Source of the DNA: an uncultured Clostridia bacterium
GTDB lineage: Bacteria; Bacillota; Clostridia; Christensenellales; Borkfalkiaceae
DNA: 15,323 bases
Direction: 5' to 3'
Assembly: GCA_944338265.1 (NCBI GenBank)
Contig: CALVLO010000149.1
Coordinates: forward strand, 1-15,323
The notes under the pieces were generated by a model. The model was given only the letters and a program-made list of their open reading frames with translations. It made no database searches and was not told the origin of the DNA. The position numbers and the translations under genes were made by a program. Every line of letters starts with the position of its first letter. Positions within the stretch are counted from its first letter, which is position 1. Of this stretch, positions 14,573 to 15,323 are shown one piece after another.

Positions 14573-14612
14573 GAAAAAATTCTCTCCCGAATGTGATCGC
14601 GCAGAGGCGGAG

Positions 14613-14963
14613 TCAGAGTTGCAGACCGATGACGTTGACGTTCACGGTATCTACGATCATACCCGTGAAGTACTCCACCTTGTACTTGATGCCTTCCTTT
14701 AAGGATTCGGCGACAGCCTCGATGGAGACGCCGTACTTGATGAGCACGGCTACGTCGATGAAGATACGGTTGCCGGACGTAGTGACTTTTACGCCCTTGC
14801 CTCCTGCGTCCTTTTTGAACAGCTCGGAGAAGGAATCGGACAGGCGGCGCGAAACGGTATCCACGATGCCGTAACTCTCGAGCGCAGCGCGAGAGGCGAC
14901 CTTAGCGATGGCAAGGTCGGATATGGAGATTTTCCCGTAAGCATTGCTTGTGCTGACTGACAT
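14613..14963 (-). CDS. Asp23/Gls24 family envelope stress response protein (YloU-like)
   Basis: This 116-residue protein (MSVSTSNAYGKISISDLAIA...) belongs to the Asp23/Gls24 family: helix VASRAALESYGIVD followed by the strands GVKVTTSGNRIFIDVAVLIKYG and a final VNVNVIGL strand. Members are membrane-associated or cytosolic proteins linked to cell envelope homeostasis; the exact function is unclear. A frame start 19 codons earlier (15020) is in the promoter. The ATG at 14963 has GAGGAG (14971-14976) 7 nt upstream. It is the first gene of the yloU-fakA unit. Confidence 0.92.
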   Translation of the reverse strand: MSVSTSNAYGKISISDLAIAKVASRAALESYGIVDTVSRRLSDSFSELFKKDAGGKGVKVTTSGNRIFIDVAVLIKYGVSIEAVAESLKEGIKYKVEYFTGMIVDTVNVNVIGLQL

Positions 14964-14991
14964 AAGTGTTCTCCTCAGCGTTCTCTTCCTT

Positions 14992-15020
14992 ATTTTACCC
15001 CATATACGGACAATTTGCAA
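14992..15020 (-). promoter_or_regulatory. Promoter of the Asp23-fakA operon
   Basis: On the minus strand: TTGCAA (15015-15020), a 17-bp spacer, TAAAAT (14992-14997), giving a leader of ~20 nt that contains the Shine-Dalgarno. Confidence 0.75.
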
Positions 15021-15023
15021 GCG

Positions 15024-15067
15024 TTCTCGGAAAAAAATTCACTATATTCTCAAATTTTTTCCGAGAA
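15024..15067. repeat. 13-bp perfect inverted repeat between divergent promoters
   Basis: TTCTCGGAAAAAA (15024-15036) and TTTTTTCCGAGAA (15055-15067) around an 18-nt AT-rich centre, lying upstream of both the Asp23 and rpmB -35 boxes. No gene ends here, so it is not an ordinary terminator. Confidence 0.85.
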
Positions 15068-15082
15068 ATGCCTCGTTTTTCA

Positions 15083-15111
15083 TTGCTTTTTTCCAAAAAA
15101 ACTGCTATCAT
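15083..15111 (+). promoter_or_regulatory. Promoter of rpmB
   Basis: TTGCTT (15083-15088), a 17-bp spacer, TATCAT (15106-15111). It gives a ~74-nt leader in which ACGGCGT and ACGCCCGT can pair with one bulged base. Confidence 0.75.
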
Positions 15112-15191
15112 AGACTCGTTCGTTGTGAGCGCGTTTTTTGCGTGCAAACGGCGTCCGAACAAAAAATCACGCCCGTCGGGAGGAAGAAAAT

Positions 15192-15323
15192 ATGTCGAGA
15201 GTTTGCACTGTCTGCGGAAAAGGTCAGACGTCCGGTAACAACGTGAGCCATTCCCATCGCAAGACCAAGCGCGCCTTTAAGGCGAACGTTCAGAAGGTCT
15301 CTTATGTCGTGGACGGCAAGGTG
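15192..15323 (+). CDS. rpmB: 50S ribosomal protein L28 (3' end outside window)
   Basis: The first 44 residues are seen (MSRVCTVCGKGQTSGNNVSHSHRKTKRAF...). The N-terminal CxxC, GNNVSHSHRKTKR and the basic character are diagnostic of bacterial L28; the CxxC form belongs to the zinc-binding type when the second CxxC pair is also present further on, which the window cuts off. GGGAGG (15178-15183) lies 8 nt before the ATG. Its divergent placement next to yloU-yloV-recG is the arrangement known in Bacillus and other Bacillota. Confidence 0.97.
   Translation, partial: MSRVCTVCGKGQTSGNNVSHSHRKTKRAFKANVQKVSYVVDGKV

Noticed and set aside
13700..14596. 298-codon plus-strand open frame opposite fakA
   Set aside because: Asp/His/Arg-rich mirror of the FakA coding sequence; no start context or domain.

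Overview
The window looks like a chromosome segment from a fairly GC-rich Bacillota, class Clostridia. The basis is the divergent rpmB / Asp23-FakA-RecG neighbourhood (familiar from Bacillus and Clostridia), GGAGG-type ribosome binding sites, and many consensus housekeeping promoters (TTGxxx, 16-17 bp, TATAAT-like). A gut lineage is likely, but that is inference.

Layout. Positions 1-5441 are GC-rich, compactly packed and mostly metabolic: the 3' end of an amino-acid-kinase gene (glutamate 5-kinase-like) with a clean terminator, a hairpin-dense spacer, a C_GCAxxG_C_C redox-type protein (-), an Sfp-type phosphopantetheinyl transferase (+) whose promoter predicts a leaderless mRNA, an UlaG-like metallo-beta-lactamase-fold protein (-), an MFS transporter (-), and an alpha-oxoamine synthase that reads like a Bacteroides serine palmitoyltransferase (+). 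Positions ~5546-9673 are visibly AT-rich and look like a decayed integrative island: a D-Ala-D-Ala-ligase-like ATP-grasp gene lacking its C-terminus, an intact XerC/D-type tyrosine recombinase, fragments that look like a serine recombinase, and a DGQHR-domain (DndB-like) gene whose 5' end, including the DGQHR motif, is gone.

The island's right edge coincides with a near copy (17 of 19 bases) of the 3' end of tmRNA. The complete ssrA (tmRNA) gene lies about 590 bp further on, on the minus strand at 10264-10652, with a strong terminator, a promoter, and a long basic proteolysis tag ending VALAA. Between the att-like copy and ssrA are two diverged ~255-275 bp repeat units. Their hairpins keep base pairing although their sequences differ. 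This suggests repeated site-specific integration or duplication at the 3' end of ssrA.

Positions 10819-15323 are conserved core genome: recG, fakA (yloV) and an Asp23/Gls24 gene (yloU) read leftwards, and rpmB (ribosomal protein L28, cut by the window edge) reads rightwards. A 13-bp perfect inverted repeat sits between the two divergent promoters.

I see no CRISPR array, rRNA or tRNA. The most novel material is the ssrA-adjacent repeat family and its island, the long tmRNA tag, and the predicted leaderless transferase gene.
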